Part shown: piece by piece, positions 1 through 12,149 of the stretch
Layout of the letters: every line of letters starts with the position of its first letter
Numbering within the stretch: the first letter of the stretch is position 1
Assembly: GCF_017562075.2 (NCBI RefSeq)
Contig: NC_054082.1
Span: 55,864,681 to 55,928,680 of the forward strand
Direction: 5' to 3'
From: Anopheles merus
Lineage: Eukaryota > Arthropoda > Insecta > Diptera > Culicidae
Length of the DNA stretch: 64,000 nt
Position numbers and translations under genes: made by a program
Notes under the pieces: generated by a model
Seen by the model: the letters and a program-made list of their open reading frames with translations, nothing else
What the model was told of the DNA's origin: nothing
Databases searched by the model: none

Positions 1-229
1 TTATTATATTAAATATTATTGCTTTAATTTTTATAATTTGTTTACATAATAACTGTCTAAGTTAAATGAGTAAAATTTGTATATTTTTCATATATTTTAT
101 TGCATGTCCTCCCTTCTATGCCATGAGGGGATGAGCTTTCACTCGACACTCCAACGGTTGGTCAAAGATCAAATTGTCTTATAAGGTCTTGAGATATCGT
201 TCTCAAGATAGAACGTCAGTCCCGAGAAG

Positions 230-249
230 GAGAGAAAGAAAGAGAGAGC

Positions 250-302
<53 letters not shown>

Positions 303-310
303 AGAAGAGA
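230..310. repeat. (GA)n microsatellite
   Basis: An almost pure GA/GAA run upstream of the serine protease gene. Open frames across it only give Arg/Glu repeats, so I do not treat it as coding. It could be a GAGA-factor-type binding tract in the 5' region of the downstream gene, but that is inference. Confidence 0.9.
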
Positions 311-1172
311 CGCGTTGTGCATTTGTTTACCTTTGCCTGTGCGTTGTCTGGTGAGTAAGTATGGCAAGATCAGGTTACTTGTGTCTTTCTACTCTTCTGT
401 AGATGTGTTCGCTCCTTGCTTCGTTCTCCCAAAGGTTGTAAAGACGAACGAGATGCTGAATGTGTTGTAGGATCATCCAAAGCCCCCGCTATTACTGCCC
501 CGTCCGCTCGCGATTTCCGCCCACCTTGGAGGGACCGCGAAGAAGCTCAAAAAGAAGCGAACAAGTGTCGGAGAAAGCCGACCCGATGCGTCGTGGAAGC
601 ATATCCCAAAAGCACAACCCGAACGCTGATCATTTCAGTCAGTGACCGCGGGCAAAGCAGACGTTGCTTGCAGAGAGTTTGGCGTTTCCCGGTTATGTTC
701 GCTTCCTCAGCAGCGACTTACCAGCACCGTTTTCATAAACGATCGTCACCCGTGAGTGCTCGGGAGAGTAAACGCAACGGAGTTGCTGTTTGAATAATTA
801 CAACAGAAGTCATACATTAGTGAACTTCAGTGCAGGTGATCTAAGATCTCGCTTTTGTGTGTGAGTCGATGTAAAAATATCCAACGCAAAACAATTAGCC
901 AACAAGTGGGGAATGCATTAGTGCGGGTGAAAATGTGCAACTTTAGCGTATCGGTGGTAAATTCGGTTCGTCTGCAGAGCTAATCTGCGCGCTAATGCTG
1001 TAGTGTTGGCGAAGCTTTGTGGAAGCCGGAACAAAAGAAACCCAACAAAAGTTTAAGTGAACTTCTGCCGGCAGTGGAAAGAATTGACGTGAGAACAAGC
1101 GTGCGAAGAAAATTGTTAAAATTAGAACGAATAGCGAGCTGTGAGTTGCGGATAACGCTGAATACGAAGAGA

Positions 1173-3966
1173 ATGGAAGTGAGCAATTTAGCACGGAGCA
1201 TAATCAATTTGCGCATTAACATGATGCTGGAGGTTCCGCTGTTGATGCTGCTAATGGTGGGGCTCTTGACAGGTGATGCGTCCGGGAAGCTGCAAGCTCA
1301 GGGCAAATATGAGATGCTAGCGACGCCGAACAAGAATACGGACGAGCGGAGCATTGTCGACAATATGAAGATGATATTTGGTGGTGGCAGTAACCGTGCC
1401 CCAATCCATGATACACCCTCCAGTGCCTGTAGCTGCCGTAAGTAATGCAATTTGTAGGAATAACACGTGAAAATACAATTTTTATTCTTCGTGGGAACTA
1501 TATACTCGAGTTACATTTGTCCTTCATTATAACGTTTTGAAGGAATTATTTTATATCAGACACTGTTCATCATAAAAAACGAAATTCTTTTCATAAATTA
1601 CCGGAATATTATCACTCAAAGACAGTTAAAAACCTCGATACTATTTATTAGTTGAATGGCTACAGATATGAATTCAATTCATTTTATGTTAAGCATAAGT
1701 TTTGATTTTATGTTTCAAATCGACGACAATCATTTAATCATCTTTCAAATATGTAAGAAATACACTGGAAATAAAAATGTTGTTTAACATCAAAGGGTAC
1801 ACGGTGATAGCTTTGACATTATCTCAGCTCTCAGTAAAATGCAGCTTTGCATTTTGGAAGCGCTAATGAAATGTGCATACAACGTCTGGACCAGCACAAG
1901 ACTGCTCACATTTATACAATGATGAAGTATCCACTTCCTTCCGATGATCTCAATATTGCGAATCCACTGCAGGTCCACCACCACAAGAAACAGGGTCGAA
2001 GCAGAAACGACTCATTCACGTATGCACCCATTAGCAACCGAAAACAAAGCAGTGTGTGGTGGCAGTAAATGTGACCATTGATATTTGCATTTTGTGTGGT
2101 TTCGGCTGTTTTGTTGTTGTTGCAAAATATTCCGTGTGTTTCCGATGAAAGGCTTACGGCGCTTATCCGAAAACAGAAACTTTAATCCTATGGACAGATT
2201 CAAATTTCCGGCACAGCGAAAAGGAAATAGAAGGTGTGAGGGTGAAAGTGTTTCCTTGGCCCCGACTTGGCGCCTGCCTTTGCATGGAACATCCTGCCAA
2301 TGCGATGAAGATTAACTTTACGACTGGATCGCAGGGGGATTTTTTTGAGTTCGATGAACGTTTGGAATGTGTACGATACAGTGCCACTCAAAAATGGAAG
2401 TCTTTGGTGATTGGGCGTGCTTGACCGGTGTGGGAGGTGAAATAAGATTTTGGATCTCGTTTAAAGTGGATGACCGTTTTATTAGCTCACGGCAGAACGA
2501 TGAACGAAAATCGCAGTTGAACCGCTGATGTTGAGTAGAGTTATTATTACTGGAGGAAATCTGTAATCTGTCCACAGCCTCAAACTGATGAAATTAAAAT
2601 TTTGATTGATTCATGGTAGGAAATCATTTCACTCGCCATCTGGCGCTGCTGCCGCACCCCCAGCTAGAAAGGTTAATTCGAGCCGGCTTAACCATGGACG
2701 GGAAGTGGTCACGAATGAGGGTAAAAATTACCGTGTCCTCATGCTCACGTGTTCCCAATTCGAGGGTTTCCTGGGCCACCCATGGAACGACAACGCAGCA
2801 TTGCACTCGCGTTTCGAAATATTGATAGAAAGCTGATCGATGATCGAATCGATTGGTTGCAGCCCATTCAGCAGCATCCTCCTAGTGTGTAAGTGTAACG
2901 GAAAGAAAAGGTTCGAAATACAAAAAAAGGAAACGACTCAACACATGACCTACCAACATACCCTACGGTGGTCTGAAGTGTTGATGGTGGACCACAGTTA
3001 GGTGGAGTGGCTGGATTGAAGGTTGCGTGTATTTTGTTTTGATGAAGAGTTTACCCTCCGTCGACTGCACAGCCGCGGTACGCGGTCGAAGGTTTGATAC
3101 GATCTTGTAAGAAAATGTAACGAGCCAAGCGGGAACGAAGCAAGTGTTGGAATGCTCAAGTGAGCCATCCGCTGACAACCATCAAACCGGCTATGCCGCC
3201 ACATATCGCGGCCTCGATCGACAACTGTTGCGGGGCTAGTCGATTAAATCGCGTTTCCCTGCATTTACGGTAACGGTTACGGTAATTCCTGGTCCAACGG
3301 TTCAAATCAGCGAGCTGGAGCGTTCTTTTTTACTGACGGTGGCGTGCCGATAGTGAATGATTGTGTGACACGCACGCCCGCCAGTGAATGCAATTATAGC
3401 AAACAGACGTGCTTGCAAGTGTTTGATGCACACTAACGCTTTTCCCATTTTCCCCTTTCCTTTGCGCTGTACAGGATGTGGCGAGCGGAATGATGCCTCG
3501 AGGATCGTTGGCGGCCAGGCGACCGGCGTGAACGAGTTTCCCTGGATGGCGCGATTAAGTTACTTCAATCGGTTCTACTGTGGCGGCATGCTCATCAACG
3601 ACCGATACGTTCTTACGGCGGCGCACTGCGTTAAAGGGTAAGCGAGAAGGTGTCTCCACGCTGGCTGGTCACATCGCCATGGCCGCCTGTGCTTGCTGCA
3701 ATTGATTGATGCGTGATCGTGTTGCCTTTCCTCGTTGCAGCTTCATGTGGTTCATGATCAAGGTAACGTTCGGTGAGCATAACCGGTGCGACGACTCTGT
3801 GCGCCCGGAAACACGCTTCGTGCTGAGAGCGATCGCGCAGAAGTTCAGCTTCTTAAACTTCGACAACGACATCGCACTGTTACGGCTGAACGACCGCGTG
3901 CCCATAACGGACTTCATTCGCCCGATCTGCCTGCCATCCGATCCAAGTAAGCTTGAATTGAATGTG

Positions 3967-4012
<46 letters not shown>

Positions 4013-4616
4013 CGTCGTTGTGCCATGAAGATACACGCAAAGTACGCTGATCTTGAAACATTGGCGAACCAAACTGGCTAATGGGAAGCGCAAATACGTT
4101 GCTCCCCAAATGTGACCTCCTTTTGGGCGGGCCTTCCTTGCCTTGCCCAGAGGCTTTCTTCTCGTCGTGCTTTCGTTCACTTTTATGTTTTTTTTTGTTT
4201 TTCTCTGTTTGCGATCTGATCGGGCAGGTAACGCGTACGTCGGCACAAATGGAACGGCCACCGGCTGGGGCACGCTGAAGGAGGACGGCAAACCGTCCTG
4301 CATCCTGCAGGAGGTGGAAGTGCCCGTCCTCTCGAACGAGGTGTGCAGTACACAAACCAACTACACGGCATCCATGATCACGGACAACATGCTGTGCGCC
4401 GGTTATCTGGGTGTGGGCGAGAAAGACTCGTGCCAAGGAGATTCCGGTGGTCCGCTGATCGCGGAACGAGAGGACAAACGCTACGAACTGATCGGGGTGG
4501 TGTCGTGGGGCAATGGTTGCGCCCGGCCCTACTATCCTGGCGTATACACGCGGGTGACACGCTACCTCGACTGGATACGCGAGAACTCCAAGGACGGATG
4601 TTTCTGCAGCGAGTGA
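1173..4616 (+). CDS. secreted trypsin-like S1 serine protease (4 coding exons)
   Basis: Exons 1173-1437, 3475-3637, 3741-3946 and 4228-4616 join in phase through GT-AG introns to give 340 residues. A hydrophobic stretch at residues 17-34 is a signal peptide; the Met codons at 1221/1224 are alternative starts just before it. Residues 39-89 are a short linker without a CLIP domain, ending in a Cys-rich CSCRC. Activation should occur at R98|IVGG. The catalytic triad is His139 (TAAHC), Asp186 (DNDIALL) and Ser284 (GDSGGP). Asp278, six residues before the serine, is the position-189 residue that gives trypsin-type cleavage after Lys/Arg, and the WG..G pocket residues are present. The chain ends in GCFCSE, giving extra cysteines that may pair with the linker. 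It resembles single-domain insect proteases such as Drosophila CG11836-type enzymes; the physiological substrate is unknown. Confidence 0.93.
3968..4009. repeat. (CA)21 microsatellite in protease intron 3
   Basis: A perfect 42-nt CA dinucleotide run lies between the donor at 3947 and the acceptor at 4227. It is intronic and a likely length polymorphism. Confidence 0.95.
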
Positions 4617-5011
4617 GCCAAACCTGCCTGCACCAGGGATGCAAAGTCGGTCGTAACGGTGTGTCGTTCCGGGTGATGTGATGGAATCGAGCCGGTTGGC
4701 GAAAAGTGGTAGAAAATAAGATCAAGCTCTAGGAAGTATAACGCGATAATTAATCTATCTAGCATGTAGGACAGTCCGAACCACGGCGAACGGTGCTGAA
4801 CAATGCATACTGCAGTCGACCGGTCGCCGTTTCTTTCCCTTCTGCCCTACAGCAAAGTCACCTACACACGGAGGCCGGCGGAGCGCCCTAGAGAAACCGT
4901 AACGTAACCCGCACTGCCATGGTTTCCTCGTTGGCCGATTTAGTTTCTCCACTGCGTCACTGAAGATACCGTTAAACTGGCCGTGGCCGGAATTTTAAAA
5001 CGGTAGACATT

Positions 5012-5017
5012 AATAAA
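5012..5017 (+). promoter_or_regulatory. polyadenylation signal, serine protease
   Basis: AATAAA about 396 nt after the protease stop codon; it is the first canonical hexamer downstream. Another lies near 5585. Confidence 0.5.
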
Positions 5018-5099
5018 CAATGTGAAGATAAGCGGCGAAAAAAAAGATGCCTGGAAAACGTTACAAAAAGCCTCATCCGCGACGGCGCGATGTACGTTC

Positions 5100-6290
5100 A
5101 CCATATTCCGCTTTCGTTGATGTCGAAGCTTTGGCGCGTACAAGAAGCCATCACAGCTTTTTTGTGCATTCTAGTGCAAGAGTTCGCACCTAAGCGCTCA
5201 TTTTCCCACCGCTGGCCATTCGAAAGTGGAGGACAAACTTATTTTATGAATAGTACCGGCGCTAGCTGAGCGATGATTGGTGGTAGTCGCTCTTGCGTAG
5301 ATAGCGTGATACATTCATTCATCGGCACTTTCTTTAATTCGAATTAAATTAAGATTCGGCTCGCATTTCCATCCCTTATGTGAGTGGCTAATGTGTAACA
5401 TGGGCAACAATATACTGTGAATATTCTGAAATTCTTTTCCTTAGCTGAGCTGAATTACTTCGCTCCGTTACACATTTTCTACTACTTCAGAATGACGTAC
5501 ATCACAAAGGTGGCTTCTGATGAATATATGCCGTTGCGATATTGATGGCACAATACGGTACGGTGTATTTTTAAAGTTAACTATAAATAAATTAATGTAA
5601 TTGAAGGTATGAAACAATCTTCGACAAATGAGTGTAAAGTAATAAAATATAATATTTTATCTCGATGTAACTACACGCATTGGTCTTATTTGGCATATTT
5701 TGAGTAGGTGTTATTTATAGAAAAGAGTAGTTGTTTCAATGTAGAGTCATTTATTGAACGAAATTAGTGAGGATCTCAAGCTATGCTAATAATATTGATG
5801 ATTGCATGGCCTCCGGGATGAAATTAAAGTTATCATGCTTCTTTTCTTCCCAAACTTTTACCAACATCTAATAATGTCAACTCGATACTATGGAATGTTC
5901 CCGACTGTGTGATAAAGCTCAAAGCACTCAATTTTGCTTTCTGGAATGCTTGGTGAGTATTACAACATCGAACATAATAAAAATAAGTGTGACTCGTTTC
6001 CCTTCCAGAGATGGTAGTTCAAAATCACTACGACTCAGAGCAGAGTTCGTCTTTCTTTATCATAATTAATTTGTATTTTTATATTTTATAGAATATGTCG
6101 TTCAATTAAGATATTTTCGTAGTTACATAACGTTACATTACGCAGTATGTAAAAATTACTCACAGACAGTAGTTTACTGAAGATAATTGTGTGGCGCGTG
6201 CAGGGACCTTTGCAATATTAAAAATAATGTAAAACTTAAGATAACCTTACTTGCTATATATTTGAATACAGACATATACATTTAAACGTA
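5100..6290. other. intergenic, no gene seen
   Basis: AT-rich sequence between the protease 3' end and a LINE fragment. No open frame with coding character, RNA gene or clear repeat was found. Confidence 0.6.
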
Positions 6291-6294
6291 GAAA

Positions 6295-6597
6295 CTAAAT
6301 ATTGGTAATATTGAAATCAAAAAAGCAGTAGAACTTATTGAAAGCTTTACACATTGAGATAATTGGATCATGAGCTTCTCTGTAAGTACGAGCCCGGTCT
6401 ATTTTGATCAGAAAATTCCGAGGATGTAGTGCGTGGTCAGTAGCGTACAAATTGATCTTTAGAAGAAGCTCGGGAGCATCAATTTCGCCTTTTATTAACT
6501 TTGCTACAAAAACTGCTTGTGCTACCTCTCTACGTCTCTCTAAGTACTGCAAACCTAGAAGAAGCCGTCTAGTTTGATATGTTAGAGGCTGGTCCAT
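6295..6597 (-). pseudogene. C-terminal fragment of a LINE reverse transcriptase
   Basis: A 100-residue minus-strand frame reads RLLLGLQYLERRREVAQAVF followed by KLIKGEIDAPELL. This matches the conserved C-terminal segment of jockey/CR1-type LINE ORF2 proteins (LxSLexRR...FvxkLLxGxIDxpxLL). Nothing upstream of it is recognisable as RT, so it is a short isolated remnant, 5'-truncated or decayed. Confidence 0.65.
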
Positions 6598-6609
6598 GTT
6601 CCACCTTAA

Positions 6610-7670
6610 GGTTCTTACTAAAAGTCCCCTTAGTTAAAAGCTATAAATGATATGGTCATACGCATAACACAAAATTTAACCCAAAAGTAGCTTCAAAATC
6701 GTTAAGCTGTTCGTTGCGAAAATTTTGTTTCTTTTCGTTACTTGTAGTAATAAACTGATTAAAAAAAAACATTTTTTTATGCCTTTCTTCAGGTACGACT
6801 CGTTGAAAAGCGAGGATCAATTAGGAGTAACATTACCGGTAACCGGATTCGGAAGAATGTTACATTATGGGGTTGGAAGACGACCGGTTTTGTGTTGGTC
6901 ATTGATTGGAACATTAGAGCAGTGACGGAAAAATGTAGAGAAAGAATACTATTCCCCAATGCCAGGCGGGCTACGATGATAAAGCGCAACTGGGTCAACG
7001 GCATCGACACACTTCAGAGGGTACTGTTTGCTAACAACGCGTTTTGCGCGTGAGAGGTCGACGTGGTGCTGAACCACATCGTGTGTACTCCTCCGATGGA
7101 TTCAACATTTATCTGTTCTGCTTTAAATCTTTCATTGGTGGCTTATTTAATAGAATTTATCCCTATGTACTCACCAACAGCGTGGCATTGTACAGATAGT
7201 TAGAGTAGTTAAGCTGTTAACAAAACATTACCAAAATGAAATTAAGTGCATGCTAACGCATAGCATTATCAATTTGTTCAAAAACCTTCCTGTCCTGATC
7301 AATAAAGTATGCGTACTTTGAGCCAATTGCCGAAAGCACAAATCAAAACCTGGAACAGTTTCAGGTATTACAAGAGGTATTAAGTGTGCGTAACAGAAAA
7401 CAATTTCCAAAAAAAAATTTTTGTTCGAATAGGACCGACTCATAATGGTAGCGTGTTTTACGACATTAAACCCAATTTCCACCTAGTTCAAAACAAATTA
7501 AGCCCATGCTCGGAGCTCTATTCATAGGAATCGTGTATTCAAGAGCAGTTCAAACTCGCTAGACACATTATTCGTACTATTAGCTTGCGTGTAGCAAGTG
7601 GTGATATAAAAAACACGACAACATTGCGAACAGAACATAATCCCAATTATTCGTCCCTGTTGGTATAAGG
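6610..7670. other. intergenic, no gene seen
   Basis: Sequence between the LINE fragment and the LRR gene. It contains no ORF with recognisable domains. The promoter of the LRR gene must lie in its right part, but no TATA box or initiator pair is convincing. Confidence 0.5.
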
Positions 7671-7680
7671 TGGTTACGAT

Positions 7681-8729
7681 ATGTGTTTGTTGGTGTTTTT
7701 AAAAAGGTGTTTTTGTGCACTATATAGTTTAGCAATCAAGTGTAAACAATAAAAACGCTTATCCAGCCGTGTTTTCTTTTCAGTTGTGCATTGCTTGCAA
7801 TCCTGGCTGCCCGAGCAATGTGCTTTAAGTTTCACTGCCAAACTACGGAATGCTACGTGTCCAATCTGATCCCTGAAGTGGAAGGAACATACGTGCTTGC
7901 TTACATACCGAGAACAATCAAACAATTAACATTTGAAAACCTACACATGGACAGCGTTGGTCCTTATGTACTGTACAAAGTTCCCGCAACAGTGCAAACG
8001 TTAACCATAATAAGTTCCCCGGCAATGAAACATCTCCAAATACCGAGCAACTTGTCGGTTTCTGAGATGCACATAACACGTACTGGTATGAATTCGATTC
8101 ATTTTGAAGAAAATATCTCATTAAACACGGTAATAATTTCATCTTGTGTATTAGAACAGCTACCATTAACTTTAGGGAACTTAAAAAATCTATCCTTTTT
8201 TCGAATCAGCAACTCCCAAATACAGGTACTATATATCCAACAGTTGCGACTTGCTAAAAATGTAGAAAAGCTGATGTTAGTAAGAAGCCGCATACACTCC
8301 ATCATAACTGATTCCCCTGAAAGATGTTGCGATCGATTAGATGAGCTAGATTTGCAAAAAAACATGCTTACAAGTATCGATTTTGCGACTTTTGCTCCTC
8401 TCCACCGGTTGCGAATGCTTATTTTAGTGGACAACAGCATAGAGATGCTGGTGGGAAGTCCAAGCAACTCTGCGTTAGAATACCTGGCTTTGACAAACAA
8501 TCACATAAAGCATATAGCATTTTGCGGTTGGAATCCACTACCGAACCTTATTTCAGTTAACCTTAGAAATAATAGATTGGCAAAGGAGCCTAGCTGTTTG
8601 GAAAATCTGAGCATCAATACCACCGTATATGTTACACTTTATGGAGGGACGATGGAAAAGTTTGTTGAGCTGAAAAATCGCTCTCAGTCAAAACTAAGGT
8701 TTTGTTTGACTTTTTTCCCTTGTGAGTGA
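7681..8729 (+). CDS. secreted leucine-rich-repeat protein
   Basis: Exon 1 (7681-7706) supplies only eight codons plus two bases; a 77-nt GT-AG intron follows and exon 2 runs 7784-8729, in phase. The 323-residue product begins with a hydrophobic signal sequence that only becomes complete after splicing (MCLLVFLK then SCALLAILAARA). Residues about 40-290 contain degenerate LRRs with the pattern LxxLxLxxNxI/L, clearest in LDELDLQKNMLTSIDFATF, LRMLILVDNSIEML and LEYLALTNNHIKHI. Cysteine pairs flank the repeats (CFKFHCQTTECY at the N-terminus; CL and CLTFFPC at the C-terminus), as in secreted insect LRR proteins. There is no transmembrane segment or coiled coil of the LRIM type at the C-terminus. 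Mosquito genomes carry many such genes; an extracellular recognition role is plausible but not shown. Confidence 0.85.
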
Positions 8730-8882
8730 CCAAGCAGTGATCATAACAATATGTTTTTATCTTAATTGAAGAAAACTGTTGCAAGTTATTTGGATTCTGT
8801 TTTCATACACATGAATTGTTGATCAGGAAACTGTTATGAATACTGAATGATTTAAATATGTGGTATTCCGGCAGACTGTGGA

Positions 8883-8899
8883 AATAAAAATGAAATAAA
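8883..8899 (+). promoter_or_regulatory. polyadenylation signals, LRR gene
   Basis: Two AATAAA hexamers (8883-8888 and 8894-8899) about 155-170 nt after the LRR stop codon. Confidence 0.6.
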
Positions 8900-8909
8900 T
8901 GAAGGAAAT

Positions 8910-10700
8910 GAAATGATTAGAATGGTATTTTTGACACTCATAACTCATTCCCACCTGGAGAACATAAATTGCACAACTTTGTACATTCCCATCATACTCC
9001 ACATGTACTCATGCAATAAAGTGGACTGATCTCAATATACGCCTGTTAAACGTCACGCTTGGAGCAGCTAAAAGTTTAATAGCTATATCACATGGTGTTT
9101 ATGTAATTTTCCCACGAATATCACTGCAGCATAAAACACATATTCTAACACATAAACATATTAGAGAAGCTCTTCAATATTAAGAATAATGTCAAGAGTA
9201 ACATAACAAAAACCTTAAAGCCATATTGTAAAATAGGCCGTTGACCTTTGGCAATGCTGAATGGAAAGGTAAAATATGCGATGGAACAGATATATCAGGC
9301 TTGCACTATTCTTCCAATGCCCTAATGAAGTACCAGCAGCTCAAACGAAACGAAGGTAAAGAAAACTAGAAATGTTTAGCTAAGACTCTGTTTTTTAAGC
9401 TATAAAGACACCACTGCTGATGCAGGGTGTATCATTAAACGCACAATCACTATCTTCTCAAGTACCGCTGTTGCATCGGCAGTGCCAAGAGGAAGCAATA
9501 GTAAACCGGTATGACTAGAGCTGCATTATCATTGGTGGCTGGATGGACGGAGAGTGGTAATGAACTTGAAGAAATGGTCCCAAGTGGCACTCCCATTTAC
9601 ATAAATACTGATTTATATCTCTGTCGTGGTAACCGGTGCTCCTAGCTCATCCACATCAGTTAACAACGAGTCAATACATTCCCATGTGCTGGACTGTAGA
9701 AAGGGATCAACAACATTTCTTATGTCACTGGAATGTCGTGTTACGACTTGTCTTCGTTTTGACGCAATGATGAAGCGGTTCCTACGGAATACATCCGACA
9801 GTACAGCGCACAATGTCCCATCTTTGCAACGTCTTTACTGCTGGTGGGTTTACCCCAAAGGATGGCTCGTACGCTCGGCGAGGTTATGGGTGCAAAGCAC
9901 ATGCGGAACGATGTGGCAATGCTAACACCATCCACAAGGGATAGCAAGCGCTAATTATTATACAAACTAAGACGCACCCAATTAGTCATTTTCGAAACGG
10001 TAATCAAGCTACAGGCCTATGTAGTCAAAAGCTCCAAGAGCACAATCTAGGGTGCCTTGCTATCCTGTCTGTAAACGCATCCTTTCATTCGTTCATACTT
10101 AACTCGTATATCACTATAAAAATAGTAGGAATAAGTGTAGGAAACATACTGTTGAAATTATTTCTGGCTACCAAACAGGCTAGTGCGTGGTTTTGGCTAG
10201 CTTTGATGGGTAATATCATTTGTTTATGATCATATGAAAAGAACTGTTTATTGAATGACAAATATTACCTAGAATTAAGATTTAGAAACATTATATAGAA
10301 CGGTCCGTATAGACTGATAGTCGGCCAACTGTATGGTTGAAAGAGCAAAAATCTATATAAAACCACACTCGTAGGGTTCTACGTGGAAAGCCAAAGTGAG
10401 TAACTAGCATACAAACTTGCCAATTCGTTGAAACGTTAAAATATAAATTAGGCATATCCAGCTCGCGTCAAAATTTGCCGAACACTTTCTCGAGCGATCG
10501 AGTTTAAACCCCGTTCTAAATAGAGTGTTAAAAGTAAGGCAAATATAATACGTATGAATTAGTGTTAAATATTGTGCAGGTTGAATAAAATTGCCAAATC
10601 TTCTGACAAGATTTACAACTAACATTTAATCCCGGTGACAAAAAATATCTGCAGCCAATATAAAACTAAGAAGGGAATGGATATCAATAATGCAATATAT
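8910..10700. other. intergenic, no gene assigned
   Basis: No supported gene. Minus-strand frames at 9947-9741 and 9813-9613 overlap and would continue each other after one frameshift, giving a sequence of coding-like composition ending near 9613; I do not recognise it and treat it as a possible decayed exon only. Confidence 0.4.
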
Positions 10701-10704
10701 GTTA

Positions 10705-11092
10705 CAGTCGTTGCAACCTAATTTTGACTCTAAGGCATCAATTTTTGCCTCGAAGGCATCAATGTTTGACAGTGTGCATCAATTTTTGACTCTAACGCAC
10801 CTATTTTTGTCTGTAAGTCATCCATTTTTTACTCTTGTTGGAAACATGACAATTTTACAAGGTATTTAAGCAGATTTTTAACAATTATTATTCCACATCT
10901 CATAAAAAATACAAATACTGAGTAAACTGATCGTTTCTTGAGAAAAAATGATGAAATTTTAAAAATTAAAAACGATTGACCCACAGTCAAAAATTGATGC
11001 CTTCGAGGCAAAAATCGTGACACGCTGTCAAAAATTGGTGCCTTTGAAACAAAAATAGGTGAGTTAGAGTCACAATTTAGCGGCAACGACTG
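10705..11092. mobile_element. MITE A, Tc1/mariner-type (TA target)
   Basis: A 388-bp non-coding element with inverted termini CAGTCGTTGC / GCAACGACTG, flanked on both sides by TA. The arms extend inward with blocks such as TTTTGACTCTAA and GCATCAATTTTTG that recur inverted. TA duplication and CAGTC-type ends are typical of Tc1/mariner/pogo-derived MITEs. Confidence 0.75.
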
Positions 11093-11099
11093 TATAGTA

Positions 11100-11347
11100 C
11101 AGTCTGAACTCATTGGTTAAACTTCGATTCCCTGCCAACTATTGAATATGTGCTTTTTAGTTGACACGTTTTTCCATACAAAAAAATATGAAATTTTTCT
11201 CGGCAGGTCATGAGATTTTTGTGAAATTTTCAAAAACTGGTTTTCCGATACAAACGCATGCTTTTTAATTGAACTGTTAGCCAACTATTGAGCGTTCAAT
11301 TAAAAAGCATGCCAACTAAAAAGCGTTAAACTATTGAATTCTGACTG
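11100..11347. mobile_element. MITE B, Tc1/mariner-type (TA target)
   Basis: A 248-bp element with termini CAGTCTGAACTC and GAATTCTGACTG, each flanked by TA, starting only 7 bp after MITE A. A second copy in reverse orientation, interrupted by other insertions, lies at 52264-53126; the match includes the ends and internal blocks such as AAAAAGCATGC. Confidence 0.8.
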
Positions 11348-11571
11348 TAGTAGGATAGCATGTTCTAGCGAAGAATGAGCATGAGCAACGCCAACGTAGA
11401 ACAGCATCGTACGGTTTTGAAATTGTCAAGCTCCTGATGGTATGCAATTTGCAATACATTTATGTTGGAGCACGTTCACAAAGTATACGAGCATGTTTTT
11501 AAAAATTGGAGCACGATCGCAGATGTTGCATCGACATAGTATAACCGTAGAGTTGGCAACCAGATTTACAC

Positions 11572-11882
11572 ACGTAAGTGGGCAACCGGCATACCCGGGT
11601 ATTCCACACGTTTTGATGCAAAAAATTAACGATTTTCATAGGTAAACAATGCTTTCTATATTTTAATGCTGTAAGCAAGTAATGCCGACCATATATTCTC
11701 TTCTATTTTATTTATTCATTAAGTTTTTTTCATTTTATTATAAAAATAACGGTCAAATTGAAATTTTGAATCGCTTGAATTTGACTCGAAAATAAGCACA
11801 ATACGAAAAGAGGAAGAAGAGAAACGTCATTCTCCATACAAAATGTATGGAATACCCGGGTATGCTGGTTGCCAACTTACGT
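11572..11882. repeat. inverted-repeat element with ATACCCGGGTAT palindromes
   Basis: The left end ACGTAAGTGGGCAACC and right end GGTTGCCAACTTACGT are inverted copies, each followed inward by the perfect 12-bp palindrome ATACCCGGGTAT (11591-11602 and 11852-11863). A third copy of the palindrome plus GGTTGCCAACTT is at 12042-12067 and a lone AGTTGGCAACC at 11551, suggesting a nested or duplicated element. Confidence 0.6.
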
Positions 11883-12072
11883 GGTAAAGTTAAAAAAAAT
11901 TCAAAATAAAATACTTACAGGCTATTTAAAATTACAACTTATGCACCAAAAAATCATAAATTAAAAGTTGAGAGGCTACGGAAAATTTCAGGTCAATAAA
12001 AGCAATGAATCAAAAGTTATTGCAGTTCGAAGTTGAAAAAAATACCCGGGTATCCGGTTGCCAACTTAAAGG

Positions 12073-12140
12073 ATAAAGGGGTCATTTATATACTACGCAA
12101 CGCTAACAGGATAAGCTTTGAGGAGGGGGGGGGGTGAGGT
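12073..12140. repeat. fragment of the widespread GTCAT..ATTACG..AACGC / poly-G repeat
   Basis: GGGGTCATTTATATACTACG followed by AACGC and a G10 run resembles a repeat common in arthropod genomes. A related copy with both halves is at 40203-40320. Class unknown. Confidence 0.4.
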
Positions 12141-12149
12141 TAGATCTTT

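Noticed and set aside
174..793. Overlapping ORFs with Arg/Glu repeats
   Set aside because: They come from the (GA)n tract and lack domains or splice context; at most 5' UTR of the protease.
3669..4436. 255-codon minus-strand ORF over the protease gene
   Set aside because: It is the antisense shadow of protease exons 3-4 and the CA repeat.
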